Part shown: in pieces, positions 1 to 10,804 of the stretch
Numbering within the stretch: the stretch's first letter is position 1
Layout: each line of letters opens with the position of its first letter
Assembly (NCBI GenBank): GCA_013368325.1
Contig: JAACJK010000057.1
Location: forward strand, 868,001-932,000
Direction: 5' to 3'
Source: Ephemerocybe angulata
Taxonomy: Eukaryota > Basidiomycota > Agaricomycetes > Agaricales > Psathyrellaceae
DNA length: 64,000 nt
Position numbers and translations under genes: made by a program
Notes under the pieces: generated by a model
Told to the model about the DNA's origin: nothing
What the model saw: only the letters and a program-made list of their open reading frames with translations
The model's database searches: none

Positions 1-618
1 CAGTCAGTTCAAGCCATGCTGTCTCCCTTGTGGTTCTGCGAGGCTGATATTGCGCGGGTATTGCAGACATGGTCCTAGAGGACGTCACAGAATAGTCAGT
101 GTGTTCGGGCTGGCTGCTGTCTTTCCCTCTGCTGGTCTAACTCAACATGTCTCCTCCTCGTCTTCCACTTTCCTTTGTATGATCGCGTTGGACGTTGCAG
201 CGAGAACACTCCTGAGGGAAGGAAGGAGACCAAACTCGCTCAGACTCTGTTGAACGGGAACAACATCTGCATGGTGCGCTTTCTTGCTGGATCTGGTGGT
301 GTGCGAGATGTTGACGAAGCCTCTGCGTGCAGTTGATCCCTGGAAGCGACGGGCCTAACGAGGACCAATGATCGGTCTGCAGAACGCGTCGGGGCGTCTG
401 GGAGGGCCTTGCTTGTATGTCGTGCGTACTGTGATCTCGGATTCATGGCATATGAGTTGCACTGACGGACATCTAGGCCTAAGTTGCAAACATTATATCT
501 GCTAGGGAACTGGACTGGGATGCCTGCCGGGCCTTCTCTAGATATCCGCGTATCTCTCCGCTACAATTTGAAGAAGCTTGCTCGCTCGTTTGAAAGGGGC
601 AGAATGTCACAAGGCTAT
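1..618. other. no gene recognised, left flank of transposon
   Basis: Short overlapping ORFs occur on both strands, but none resembles a known family or keeps a plausible exon chain. I see nothing supportable here beyond the left flank of the Harbinger-like element. Confidence 0.5.
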
Positions 619-785
619 TAGTACAGCTCAATTATTCTGCTTGCTTGCCCACCGGTGGGGCGAAATAATAAATAAATGCTATATATGGACGAGATTTCCC
701 AATGCGGTCGAGCTCGAATCGCGCGCGCCCGGCTGGGCGATGACAAAGCTTCGGCGGCGCGCTGAGTTCGAATACGAATCAGGAT
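619..785 (+). repeat. left terminal inverted repeat (167 bp)
   Basis: This arm matches the reverse complement of 2074-2240 without mismatch. Its outer end begins TAGTACAGCTCAATTATTC and it contains an alternating CG-rich stretch near 721. Confidence 0.95.
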
Positions 786-842
786 TTTCGTCGCGTCCTT
801 TCGTTCGTCTTGTATCCTCACGCACCAGGGCACTGTGTAAGC

Positions 843-1796
843 ATGAGAACCCATGCAGAGCTTGCAGCTGCAGGGGCAGAGACTGCCGAGGAACTGCTTC
901 TTTGGGCTGAGCTCTTCCAATCGGATGACTCAGGGCCCACTGGCATGCAAACGGGGAACAGTGATCTAGGTCACGACGACTTCGACAGTCAAGCCATCCT
1001 CCTCGCAGAACTGCTTGAGCTCGAAGCTGTTAACTGGCTAGAGTTTGTGCAGGATGTTCTCGGGGATGGTAAGCGTGGTCGATACAACCAGTTCCCCAAG
1101 GACGTTGATTTTTTCACCATCGCATTGCGAGCGCCTGACCGATGGTTTCGACATCTGTTTCGGTGAGTTTTGAGGTTCATTTCCATTGTGTAGATTTAAC
1201 AACATGTCTACCACAGCGTAGGCAGGGATACATTTGACAAGCTCATTGACAGGATCTCAAATGATCCTGTCTTTGTATCGACCAAAAAGCCTCAACGCCC
1301 CGTCAAGTACCAGCTTGCCTGTTTTCTCATACGCTACGGGCAGGCTGGTTCCGACAGCCTCGACACTGCGCAGAAGCTGGCAATTGGGCATGGAACAGTG
1401 TTTCTGTACTGCACGAGAGTCAGTAAAGCTCTCAGGCGTATCAAGTCGCAGGTCATCAAGTTTCCCGATGAAGCTCGACAACAGGAGATCTCGGACTACA
1501 TCGAGAGCGTCTCCGGCTTTCCCGGATGTATTGGTATTGGAGATGGATGTGTTATACCCTTCTCTGAAAAGCCTTCGGTCCAAGGAGAGACGTACATGAC
1601 TCGGAAGAAGCGTTTCGGAGTGGCTTCGCAGCTGTGGTGCCTGTGCCACGAGGGCGGCCGCGCTTTCGGGCTGGGGGGACAGGAACCTGCTCTGCGACGC
1701 CGTTGTTGGTGTTGGGGGTATTTGCAGCAGCCTCCTGCTGTTGCTCACGGGCAAGACGATCCTAAGCGAGTATTGGCGTTCAGAAGGGCACATTAG
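843..1796 (+). pseudogene. Harbinger-type DDE transposase, C-terminus lost
   Basis: Exon 1 (843-1162) and exon 2 (from 1217) join in phase over a 54-nt GT-AG intron. The product has the Harbinger nuclease layout: a helix-rich N-terminus, then YQLACFLIRYG, KLAIGHGTVFLYCTRVSKAL and the region around the first catalytic Asp (GFPGCIGIGDGCVIPF, where the family has IDGT). TRKKRFGVASQ matches the YxTRKxxYG block that follows. Past about 1665 the frame stops matching. A GWGDRNLLCDA reading in the next frame resembles the GWPGSxHD motif, suggesting a frameshift. The second Asp and the Glu of the DDE triad are not recoverable, so the protein is probably inactive. Confidence 0.75.
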
Positions 1797-2073
1797 GTCG
1801 TCAAGCAACATGTACGTACCTCCTCCATAAGCTGGGGGTCTATAGGGATGGTGGGGGCAGACCATTGGAAGCCGTCGGGCACGTAAGGTGGGGCACCGTA
1901 GTTAATGAAAGTGTGACTCCTACTCAGCGAATTGAGCTTATCCCTGCGGTGAAGTTAAAGATAAGCACTCACATTATGAGATATTAAGGTATAGAGGGTG
2001 ATAAACGAGCGGATGGGTGATAGATTCAATGATATGAAGAGGATAGAGGACCGAGAGACGCGACGCGATGGAC

Positions 2074-2240
2074 ATCCTGATTCGTATTCGAACTCAGCGC
2101 GCCGCCGAAGCTTTGTCATCGCCCAGCCGGGCGCGCGCGATTCGAGCTCGACCGCATTGGGAAATCTCGTCCATATATAGCATTTATTTATTATTTCGCC
2201 CCACCGGTGGGCAAGCAAGCAGAATAATTGAGCTGTACTA
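2074..2240 (-). repeat. right terminal inverted repeat (167 bp)
   Basis: This arm is the exact reverse complement of 619-785. After its outer end the flank reads TTAAATAAAA, which does not repeat the bases left of the element. Confidence 0.95.
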
Positions 2241-2776
2241 TTAAATAAAAGGCTGCAATTATCGCATTCAATTGGGGCACTCTCTTTGGTCCACCATGTC
2301 AGCGACAATATCTGTTTATTTGTGACCCTCGCCAACAGACGATGCGTTCTTGCCATTGCGTTCGACTTGTGCAGTGCGTATGTTGCGGAAGGCAGGGTCG
2401 CATTGCGCATTCTCAAGTAACGAATGGTTCTGCGCGTAGCCTTGATATGGCTAGCCACTTTGCTTAAGAGTTGTCGCGTACTCAACACGCACCGTGGCTT
2501 CAGTCTCCAAAACAAGAACATATGCCTTCGACAGAGATTTCAGCCAATTAGCACCATATATATATACACATTTACCTACCTTTCTCTTGCCCACTCTTGG
2601 CCCACTCCTCCTCCTCGTACCTCTCCCTCGGCGACCCGGGCCGGACATCACGTGCTCGAAATTTACAGTTCGCGACCGAGATGTGCATTGTGCTGGTCAC
2701 TGTCAGCGCCGAACGTCAGCGTCCATTCCCCAAACGCCCTCTATACCTCGCCGCCCAGGGCCCTATATCATCCACC
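2241..2776. other. intergenic, upstream of bS16m
   Basis: No gene is recognised. A TATATATATA stretch near 2560-2570 lies about 210 bp before the bS16m start codon and could be part of its promoter, but this is weak. Confidence 0.4.
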
Positions 2777-3204
2777 ATGCCCATCCGAATCCGAATGTCG
2801 ATGCACGGCCCTACCAACCGCCGCATCTTCCACATCAACGTCCTCGAGCAGACCCGGAAGCGGGACGCCAAACCTACTGAGCTGCTCGGCATTTACGACC
2901 CGCATCTCGACGTCGGACAGACGACGAAGACGATTCAGTGGAGTGTGGACCGGATACGGTACTGGTTGAGCGTTGGTGCGAAGCCGAGCACGTCGGTGGT
3001 TAAGCTGTTGGAGCTGGTGCGTGTTCGCTTGGTTGCCTCCGCTAATTGGGGTGCTCACAAGAGTCGTGTGCTTGTTTTTGTTTCTCTTAGGGAGGAATTC
3101 TCAAGCCTGGAAACCCATACCGACCTGCACCGAAGAAGCGCACATCACCAACGCTGCAGGCTGTCGCAGACGCCAAGGCCAGCAAGGCGGCTACTTCATC
3201 ATAA
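2777..3204 (+). CDS. mitochondrial small ribosomal subunit protein bS16m
   Basis: Two exons (2777-3016, 3091-3204) give 117 aa. The protein opens MPIRIRMSMHGPTNRRIFHI and continues with IYDPHLD, WSVDRIRYWLSVGAKPS and VVKLLELGGILKPGNP, the bacterial S16 fold nearly end to end. Bacterial S16 is about 80-90 aa; the extra basic Ala/Lys/Ser tail is usual in fungal mitochondrial copies. Like yeast MRPS16 it should sit in the body of the mitoribosomal small subunit. There is no long presequence, as is common for this protein, so import must use the basic N-terminus. Another mitoribosomal gene (mS35) lies 20 kb away and is not linked. Confidence 0.93.
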
Positions 3205-3425
3205 TCCCTCGGTATTCCACCAAATTGGGTTATCCCTCTCTTGCTCGTTGCGCGTATTCCTGGAGCTCGCAAGCATATATATTCCAAGATTTCCACGGAA
3301 GCTGCCTACAGGACACCAGGCCCGGGGCTCTCCCTCGCGTCCGCACCTCCAACAGTCCTCCGGCCAAAACTGGACGGTCGCCATTCCTCCCCTACACTAT
3401 CCATTGTCATATGTAATATTAATGC

Positions 3426-4387
3426 TCAATTAGACGATGATAAAAGCGCAACTATATCACTTCTCCCCGCGACTTCGGCCAGCTCCAGTGGTGTGAACTC
3501 GTCGGGGTCCTGGCACGCGAGTCGCGTCAACGACTTGTGCAGGGCTTCGAAAGTTGACTCTTACCTTTAATGACTTGTCGGCTCCTTTCTCTAGTAGAAG
3601 CTTCACGACTTCCAGATGCCCTCGGTCGCAAGCAAGATGAAGTGGTGTGTATCCCTAAGAGACAAGAAATCAACTCTTGTCCCAATTGTAGATGGTGTAG
3701 ACTCCTCACATATTCGTCTGTCTGGTTAATATCAAGCTCTGGATGCGTCTCCAATATGCTTGTTAGCCTCCAAACATCACCCGCAACCGTCGACCCAAAG
3801 ATACTATCGTCCCACTTCTCCATTGGCCGAGCCATAGCACTGACACTGAGTCCCATCCCTCCGGCATCACCTCCACCACTGTTCCCTCCCGAGCGTATAC
3901 GAGGCTTCCCATCTTCCTCATCAGAGTCAAAGTTGATCTCCTCCTCCTCGGGTTGAGCTGCTTTCGGTGCCGGCTCAGCAACAAGAGTCCAACCCATCTC
4001 CGTAGCCAGCTCAATATATCGCTTCTCTGCCTCCTCCTGCCCATTCGAGCCATACTTGGCCTCCATCCCATTCCACGCGTCCCACTTGGCCCTCCCAGCC
4101 ATGTCGAATATGCGGGGCTTAGACGCTGTAGGCTTGACAGCCACCGTCACGTACTTGAACAGCCCATACAACTGATAAAGATGATCATCCGTGGTGGGTA
4201 TTGGCGGCGGAGGTTAACCCAAATTGTGCAATTCAATCGTCAATATAACCGCCTCGGACGGAGGAGGGGTGGAACGGGGCTGAACCTCCAGTTTGGTTGC
4301 ATTTGTAGCACGGCCGGCTGACGTCGATGTGGATAGATATGATGCTGCGTTGCTGAACGTCGCCGACGGGGTGTGGTACGCAGCCAT
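3426..4387 (-). CDS. acyl-CoA-binding protein with ankyrin repeats (ACBD6-like)
   Basis: Four exons (4387-4286, 4171-3710, 3654-3565, 3509-3426) encode 245 aa. Residues 10-80 form an acyl-CoA-binding domain: FSNAASYLSTS, then KLELYGLFKYVTVA across the first splice, then IFDMAGRAKWDAWN. An acidic linker (EEEEINFDSDEED) follows, then two ankyrin repeats (GYTPLHLACDRGHLEVVKLL and DEFTPLELAEVAGRSDIV). This is the ACBD6 arrangement: the N-terminal domain binds long-chain acyl-CoA and the ankyrins bind partners such as N-myristoyltransferase. The role here is inferred from the family. It is convergent with bS16m, with about 220 bp between their stop codons. Confidence 0.9.
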
Positions 4388-4610
4388 GTTTTCTTGGGAA
4401 GCAGAGCAGGTGGAAAGACCGGTCGTATTAAACAAGATGAGTGGATCTTTGAAGAGGGCGACAAGGTAGGGAGCAAGTAAAGAAAGCAAACTCCAGAGAG
4501 GAATAGATGTTCAGCCATATATTACGTAAGGGTATATTCTAACCTCCCCTCCGCATACTCGTGGATAAGCGATTTCTACAGTGTTTATGGAACAGTGTCA
4601 ACATCTATAT

Positions 4611-6232
4611 CTATACCAATCCAGCAGCTTTCATGGCCTGTAAAAGGATAAAAAGATGAGTGCGAGTTCGTCGGGGTAGAGAATGTTGGACTAACCTTAA
4701 GCATCTCGGAGCCAAGCTTGGCGGGGCTGTCGGTGACGATGGCACCAGCGGCCTCCAGAGCCCTGACCTTATCGATGGCAGCACCTGCATATGTTGATTA
4801 GACACTAGTTAGCAATTAAACGAAGATTGGCATACCCTTTCCACCGGCAATGATAGCACCGGCGTGGCCCATACGCCTTCCGGGAGGAGCAGTGCGGCCA
4901 GCAATAAAGCCGACAACGGGCTTGGGGTTCTTCCTCGTCTTGTTGTACTTGAGGAGGTACTCAGCAGCCTCCTCTTCCATGGAGCCACCAATCTCGCCGA
5001 TGATGACGATACCTTCACAAGTCCGGTCAGTCACACACGTTCCAAGATACCGGGGGCCCTTGCTTACCCTCAGTGTTGGGGTCATCGAGGAAGACCTTGA
5101 TCACATCGACGTGCTGGGTTCCGGGGAAGGGGTCACCACCGATACCGACACAGAGACTCTGGCCGAGTCCGACATCAGTCGTTTGTGCGACGGCTTCGTA
5201 CGTCAAGGTTCCGGAACGTGAGACGATACCTAGAGACCGAAGGGAAAACAAGTGATGTTGAGTTCTTCTCTTCCTTCTTCTACCACCCCGGCCGTTTAAT
5301 GAAGGTTTCGAGGTTTGCACATACCGATTTTGCCCGGCTTGTGGATGTGTCCCGGTTGAATTCCCATCTTGCATCCGAGAGGGTTGATAACTGCAAGGTG
5401 GAGCGGAGCGAGTTAGCCGACAGTTGCAAGGGACCGCATGTGTAGCGGGTGGAAGTTCGGATATAGGTGGGATGAATGAACGGAGCGGGAGATAGGGACT
5501 TGCCTCCGGGGCAGTTAGGACCGACGAGGCGGGACTTCGACTGGCTCTTGAGGGCGTTCATGACCTGCGGGTTGGGTCGTTAAGTCCGAGGCACACAGGA
5601 GACCACAGGGTGGTGGGGGGAAGTACGCACGCGAATCTCGTCGGCCTGGGGGATTCCTTCGGTAATACACACAATGAGGCCAATCTCGTTTTCGATAGCT
5701 TCAATGATAGCGTCAGCAGCGGAGGGGGGAGGGACGTAGAGGACGGTAGCATCAGGACGGGTCTCCTTGACGGCCTATTCATTCCATCCCAAGTCAAAGT
5801 TGTTAGTCTCGATAATGAAGGTTATCTCAAGTGTTGTGTGCGTACCTCAGCAACGGAGCCAAAGATAGGCAACCCGAGATGCGTCTGACCAGCCTTCTTC
5901 GGCGACACTCCTCCAACCATGTTGGTGCCATATGCAAGTGCTTCCCGGACATGGAAAGTTCCCTACAAGCTGGGATGAGACGTTCGGTTCGTTGTAATGG
6001 GCGCGTCGTGAGCCTCACAGTCTTTCCGGTCAAGCCCTGGCAAAGGACCCTGGTGTCCTTGTGGATAAGGAGGTTCTTAATGGTATCGTCATAGCTCTTC
6101 CGCGACGCGGATGAGGAGAACGCTCGGCGTCCACCTGTCCAATTTGCATTTTTTAGTTTCGTATGAAGCTGGTACACGCGCAAACGGCGAATACTGACCT
6201 CGTTGCAAAACCTGACCAGCCTGACGGTACAT
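4611..6232 (-). CDS. LSC1: succinyl-CoA ligase alpha subunit, mitochondrial
   Basis: Ten exons (6232-6199, 6134-6019, 5962-5846, 5774-5631, 5564-5504, 5390-5325, 5229-5068, 5012-4836, 4784-4696, 4637-4611) give 330 aa. The protein converts succinyl-CoA plus NDP to succinate plus NTP in the TCA cycle, together with a beta subunit not in this window. Visible motifs are a mitochondrial presequence ([20 protein letters not shown]), the CoA-binding stretch [41 protein letters not shown], and [10 protein letters not shown] carrying the phosphorylated His. Intron 5 starts with GC in an AG|GCAAGT context; GC-AG splicing is needed to keep NCPGVINP in frame. A hAT MITE begins 52 bp upstream of the start codon. 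Confidence 0.96.
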
Positions 6233-6275
6233 GGTGAAAAAGTAGGGTATCGAAGTTAATTCTCCTGCTGACAGC

Positions 6276-6283
6276 ACCTCGCC
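6276..6283. repeat. 8-bp target-site duplication, left copy
   Basis: ACCTCGCC here is repeated at 6929-6936, directly bordering the MITE. Confidence 0.9.
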
Positions 6284-6928
6284 TAGTGTTGCGGGAATTT
6301 GATGGGTCAAATTCGCATGGGCTAATTCGCAGGGCTAATTCGCGGCTGATTAGCCCGGCGAGTTTGAAGGGGGATTTGGGAGGGCGAATTTGGGCGAATT
6401 TGCCAAATTTTGTCGTAATTTGTCGGGATGACTAGTAGCTCAATTTCGCGTAGTATTTTGGTTGTCCTTCCCTATCCTCTGCTATTCAAGAAGCAATATC
6501 ATGCCAGAACTCAAAACCACAGAATCTAAGCTCGCCCATCTTATATAAATGCTACCTACAGCGATCTCAGGAAGGTATATCCTGAAGTTCCTGCCGATGC
6601 GCCACTACAAGTTCTCTGAGCACAAAGAAAAGTGTGGGAGGAGTGGCGGATGCATCGATTGTCATGCCTGAAGATGAGGAATGGGCTACATTCAACGCTT
6701 GAAGCCTGGGGATGAGGTCCTGGTTGCCAAGACTCGATGGACGTTGTAGATAGGGCTAATTTGCATTTGCGCTAATTTGCTCTGTTTGTACGCCAAATAA
6801 AGCTCAATATTTGTTACACCCGTTTCGGCGAATTTGCGCGAATTTGCAGGGCGAATTTGAACCCCCTTCGCTGATCCCCGCAAATTAGCAGGGCGATTTT
6901 GATTTGGGGTCAAATTCCCGCAACACTA
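6284..6928. mobile_element. non-autonomous hAT-type MITE (645 bp)
   Basis: The element starts TAGTGTTGCGGGAATTTGA and ends with its exact 19-bp reverse complement. It is flanked on both sides by the 8-bp direct repeat ACCTCGCC (6276-6283 and 6929-6936), the length expected for hAT transposition. Near both ends it carries many short copies of GGGCTAATTCGC/GCGAATTTG-like motifs in both orientations, typical of hAT subterminal transposase-binding sites. It has no coding capacity. The intact duplication indicates a single clean insertion into the region just upstream of LSC1. Confidence 0.92.
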
Positions 6929-6936
6929 ACCTCGCC
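6929..6936. repeat. 8-bp target-site duplication, right copy
   Basis: ACCTCGCC matches 6276-6283 base for base. Confidence 0.9.
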
Positions 6937-7332
6937 GAAAGCCACGATCTGTGTTTGATGGTGTTTGCCTCGACATCACACTCTACCCCCGCGTGTATCA
7001 GGCCCTCTCCATGTGAATTTGCAAGAATTATACACAAATTTCCTCTCCGTGTTCATACAAGTACTAGTTAAAATTCCTTACCAAAAAAGTTGGCTGCCTC
7101 TACCTATATCTACCACAAGACCTCTTCTCATCGACCCCTGTCAGGGGACCCTCCTTTTAACCAAAGTCCATCCAGAAGTCACTCAAACCCGCCGCCTGTC
7201 CCGTGCCTTTCTTGACGCCCGGGTAAATGCAAGGATAGCATACCTCACTTTCTCGTATTGCCGACTACCAACGGCCCTGTTGAAAGGTTGGAAATGAGGA
7301 CCTCCTCGAACTGATCGAAGTAGGGAGACCAC
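6937..7332. other. intergenic between the MITE and MTR10 3' end
   Basis: I see no gene. The stretch probably holds the displaced distal promoter of LSC1 and the 3' UTR of MTR10. Confidence 0.4.
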
Positions 7333-10300
7333 CTACGCCGTCACATCGTTCAAGAACTGCAGTTTTGCCTCATTCGGCGCCGCACCAGGAGGCAGCTGTT
7401 CCAATACCGGCCCCAACCATGAGACCAACTGGCCACTCCATCCCTGTGCAAGATACCTGAAAATCGAGTGAATGTTCGCAGTGGAGTCTTCAGGGAAGGT
7501 ATTGCCAGTCAAGCCTTGAAGAAGGCCCCCCAGCAAGTGATACCCCTCCTTTTCTATTGTGTTCTTGATTGCTGCCGCGTAAATGAGGAATTTGGGCGCT
7601 TGGTGTCCGTGAGCGGGGTCCAATGAGTTGTGCGAAACGATGCTCAAGATAAGATCGAGAGATGAGAAGATAGTATCACTCTGCACAACCTGCAGACCTG
7701 CCAGATTTGCGGTAAAGGCGAGGGGGAAAACCGAAGATGGGTAAAAGATGTCAGGCGCCATGGCCTCCAGTTGCACGAGCATCTGGATGTAGTCCTCAAG
7801 GACTTGTAGCCAGTTTTATCAGCAAATCTGCGAGTTTAGTATGAGATTAGATCTCACCATCAGAATACTCTCGAGGTGAACCCGTCTGAAGCATCGAAAC
7901 CACCTTCTGGGTCGAGCGCTCATAAAACTCCTTGAACGACCCTCGCAGATTGGGCTCATCGTCGTTTCCAAAGCGACTGATGACCTTTCCAGGGATCCAC
8001 AAATATGCCGCCAATCCTGTAGCTTCGAAGGAAAACGACATGCGCCCGATCATGGCTGGTGCAACTGAGAGCGCGGAATCACCGAAGAAGTCGAGCCCTC
8101 GTCGAACGACGCGAGTAGCTCGATCGGCAACTTCTGGATCGGCGCCAAATTTGACGATGAAGGCATCGAAAATCTGCCATGTCTGCTCGCAGGTTTGCTG
8201 GCAAGCTGGAGGGAGTTCACTTCCAAAGCTGCGAATCACATGTAACATCGTCTCCAGGTTTTCCAGGCCATCTATGGCAAATGAACCTTAGTATTTTCGG
8301 CGGAAATATAGATCAAACTTACTATACGACTCCTGGAGCTCTGCCTTAGTCGGTGCGGTCGGTTGAGTGGACACGGTATGGAGTTGAGCAAGGATATCGA
8401 ATGCGAAAGTGCGCAACGATTCGGCCGCCGCTTCCATCTTCATTGCGCTGATGACGTTTCCAATGGCTTCATAAACTTGCCTCCTATCCTCCTGGATGAG
8501 TTTTTTGCCGGTCGTAGTCAGGAAGCTGTGTAAAGTCGGCAGGAATTCAACCAGGTGCTAGATTATAAGGATAAGTCAATGTTTAAGTCCCCTGGGTTAA
8601 CATTCTTACCTTTTTGCAGTCCTGGCAGACATATTTAAGAGCTTGCCCAGCAGCAGCTGACACCTCAGCGTCAGGGGATTCGAATCCTGAGGAAATATAG
8701 GCGAGGAGACCAGGAAGGTAGGTCGGATGCATGTTCACCCATTCCGAGTAGCGCGAGATGATGAGGAGGGCAGCGTATCGGACGCGCGGGTGGTCTGGGA
8801 GTGAAGGGATGAGGTCCATGATCTGGGGAACAGCGACCCCATCCTTTAGATCCACCTCTGCTCCCATAGAACGCATGGCGAAGAGTGGGGCTTCCACCTC
8901 TTGCCATGTAACATGATCTGGACCCCTTGCAAGCGCTGTCGTGATGAGTTGACGCGTCGCAAGAAGGCAGTTCTCGGTTCGGAGAACTGCACAGCAATCC
9001 TTGAGGGTATCGCCCATGACATGTCGGAACGAGCGGAATGCCTCCAATTCTTGAGGGGACAGCGTTGAGAGGTCGGCGGGGAACTGAAGGTGGGTGAGTA
9101 TGACCTGCATCAGGGATTTGAAGGCGTCCTGGAAGAGGGGGGAAACGGAGGGCTTCTTTCCAATGTTCTGAGATAGCCGCATCCAGAAGGGGAACGTGAT
9201 AGGGACGATGTCAAGGTCGGGGTATGCGGAGCATTCACCAATGGCTTCGACGATAGGGAAGAATGTTTCCGTGTGCTCAAGTAGCAGCACTCGGTACGTT
9301 TCTCCAGCCTCGGTGAAGATACGCGCAAACCCTCGAATCTTGTCAGGGTCCTCCTGGTTCCTAGCGATCTCGGCTTTGAGGGCGATAAGCCGCGGTACGA
9401 TGAGTTCTATCACGGGCATGTTGTCTTCGATCTCTTGGGTCTCGTGAATGAACTCGCAGATGACGTCCACAGCTTGATCAAACAGTTCGTCCGAGGAGAG
9501 TGCTTCAAAAATCCCTGCGAACAAAGGCGTTTTCGCGAAGTCGTAAGTTGAGACTTCTCCAGCGACGAGCCAACTTCGTAGACAAAGGAATATTTGGTTT
9601 CGAACATTCGTTGTAATCCCTATTAGAGCTTAGAATCAAATCACAGGTTTGTTGAAGGTGGCACTCACCAGGGGCCTGGTAGTACATCGACAGCAGTTCC
9701 AGCAGTTTCTGTGAGTTCTGTGTGAGGAGGATCTCTGCCCTGTCCCTGTATTCATCGTCCTATCGCAAGGTCTAAAGCCACGCCACACTCTAGATGGTAT
9801 CCACACTCACTGTAATTGGGATCCTGGTGTTTCCATTCACTTCCTCCGGGAGATTTGTCAAGAATTGCAGTAGAGTGGGCACCATGGCAGGGTTCATTCC
9901 GAAGGTGTCAATTATCTGCTGGACAGGATTGTCCCAGTCAGGTAGTTGCAGTGCAAGGCCGGCGAGGGCGAGGCAGAGTTGGACGGTGATGGTGCGTGGG
10001 CCTGCATGATATCTCTCAAGAGCAGTCAAAAGAGTGTCCCGCAGAGCAGATAGGTTTTCCGGGGCGACTTGATGAAGATCGTAGGTGACCTGTGGAAAGA
10101 TCAGATAACAAGAGTGGAAGTGCGGGGCGCTCACTGACTTTCGACCTAAATGTCTGTGCTGCGAAGAGCTTGGCCGCAGGCGGGGCATCGGGGTTCTGTA
10201 GGAGGACGTTGCAGGTGGCCCACGCTTCCGGCTACGACAAATGGCGGTTTGCAGACAAGTCAGAGGTGTTGGTCGGGACACTGGCCACAGGCGAAAGACA

Positions 10301-10414
10301 ATTTACAGAGTGTTGAAAATCCTGGAGCCAGGAATTTGCGCTATCGAGCGAGGCCTTGTCGGTTGCACGGCCGAACACGTCCAATGCTGATATGAGAGAT
10401 TGGATATCAGCCAT
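7333..10414 (-). CDS. MTR10: nuclear import receptor, MTR10/transportin-3 family
   Basis: Eight exons (10414-10307, 10231-10139, 10089-9811, 9759-9669, 9619-8610, 8557-8323, 8271-7858, 7802-7333) give 899 aa, within the usual range for the family. The N-terminus has the importin-beta start: LDSANSWLQDFQHSPEAW followed by LFAAQTFRSKVTYDLHQV, the Ran-binding HEAT-repeat region. The rest is helical repeat throughout, ending GAAPNEAKLQFLNDVTA. Yeast Mtr10 and human TNPO3 carry SR-rich RNA-binding proteins into the nucleus and release them on RanGTP. The gene is divergent from the metacaspase over a shared 390-bp region. Confidence 0.93.
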
Positions 10415-10804
10415 CGCTATGCCCTGAATATGAGAAATGAGAACAAAGTGGCAGGAAGATGAAAGTAAATTGTGGGCCAAAGGACACTGATTGCGGTTGT
10501 TGACGTCGATCTTGCGTCGATCAGTTCACAGCCAACTCCGCGTCCACAGCCGCGTCCACAGCCTGGAATATTCCTTAGCGCCCGCCATATACCCTTGCTT
10601 GCCGCATTCACCCTACATTCTAAGCCCACCGGGCGCTTATACTATTGAATACTCAGCTGAATACGCACAGCCAAGGGCTATCTGAAGGCCTTGTATTCGG
10701 TATCAGCGCTCGATACGTATCAAGGTGTGTTCACAGCCATAATCGCGACTTCTTAGCCATACTTAAAGCTAGTCGAAGCTCCCAGCTTCCTGAGACGCCC
10801 CATC
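10415..10804. other. shared promoter region of MTR10 and the metacaspase
   Basis: This 390-bp spacer lies between two divergent start codons. It contains repeated GCG(T/C)CCACAGCC-like stretches near 10535-10565, but no promoter element I can name. Confidence 0.4.

Larger units (their letters stand above)
619..2240 (+). mobile_element. PIF/Harbinger-like DNA transposon, decayed
   Basis: A 1.62-kb element is bounded by terminal inverted repeats that are identical over 167 bp (619-785 and 2074-2240 reversed). The similarity continues imperfectly for about 40 bp further inward on both sides. The inside encodes the N-terminal two thirds of a Harbinger-type transposase. The outermost repeat bases are TA on both sides, so either TA is a target duplication or the usual 3-bp TWA duplication has mutated: the left flank reads TTA while the right reads TATTA. 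No MYB/SANT partner gene, which autonomous Harbingers usually carry, was found inside. The perfect repeats suggest a recent insertion, while the truncated transposase suggests mobilisation by a helper copy elsewhere. Confidence 0.88.

Noticed and set aside
720..785. GAGTTCGAATACGAATC palindromic stretch as a tRNA or regulatory site
   Set aside because: It is part of both transposon inverted repeats and is explained by them.
1257..1865. 202-codon ORF on the - strand in the transposon
   Set aside because: Antisense to the transposase exon, which has clear Harbinger motifs on the + strand.
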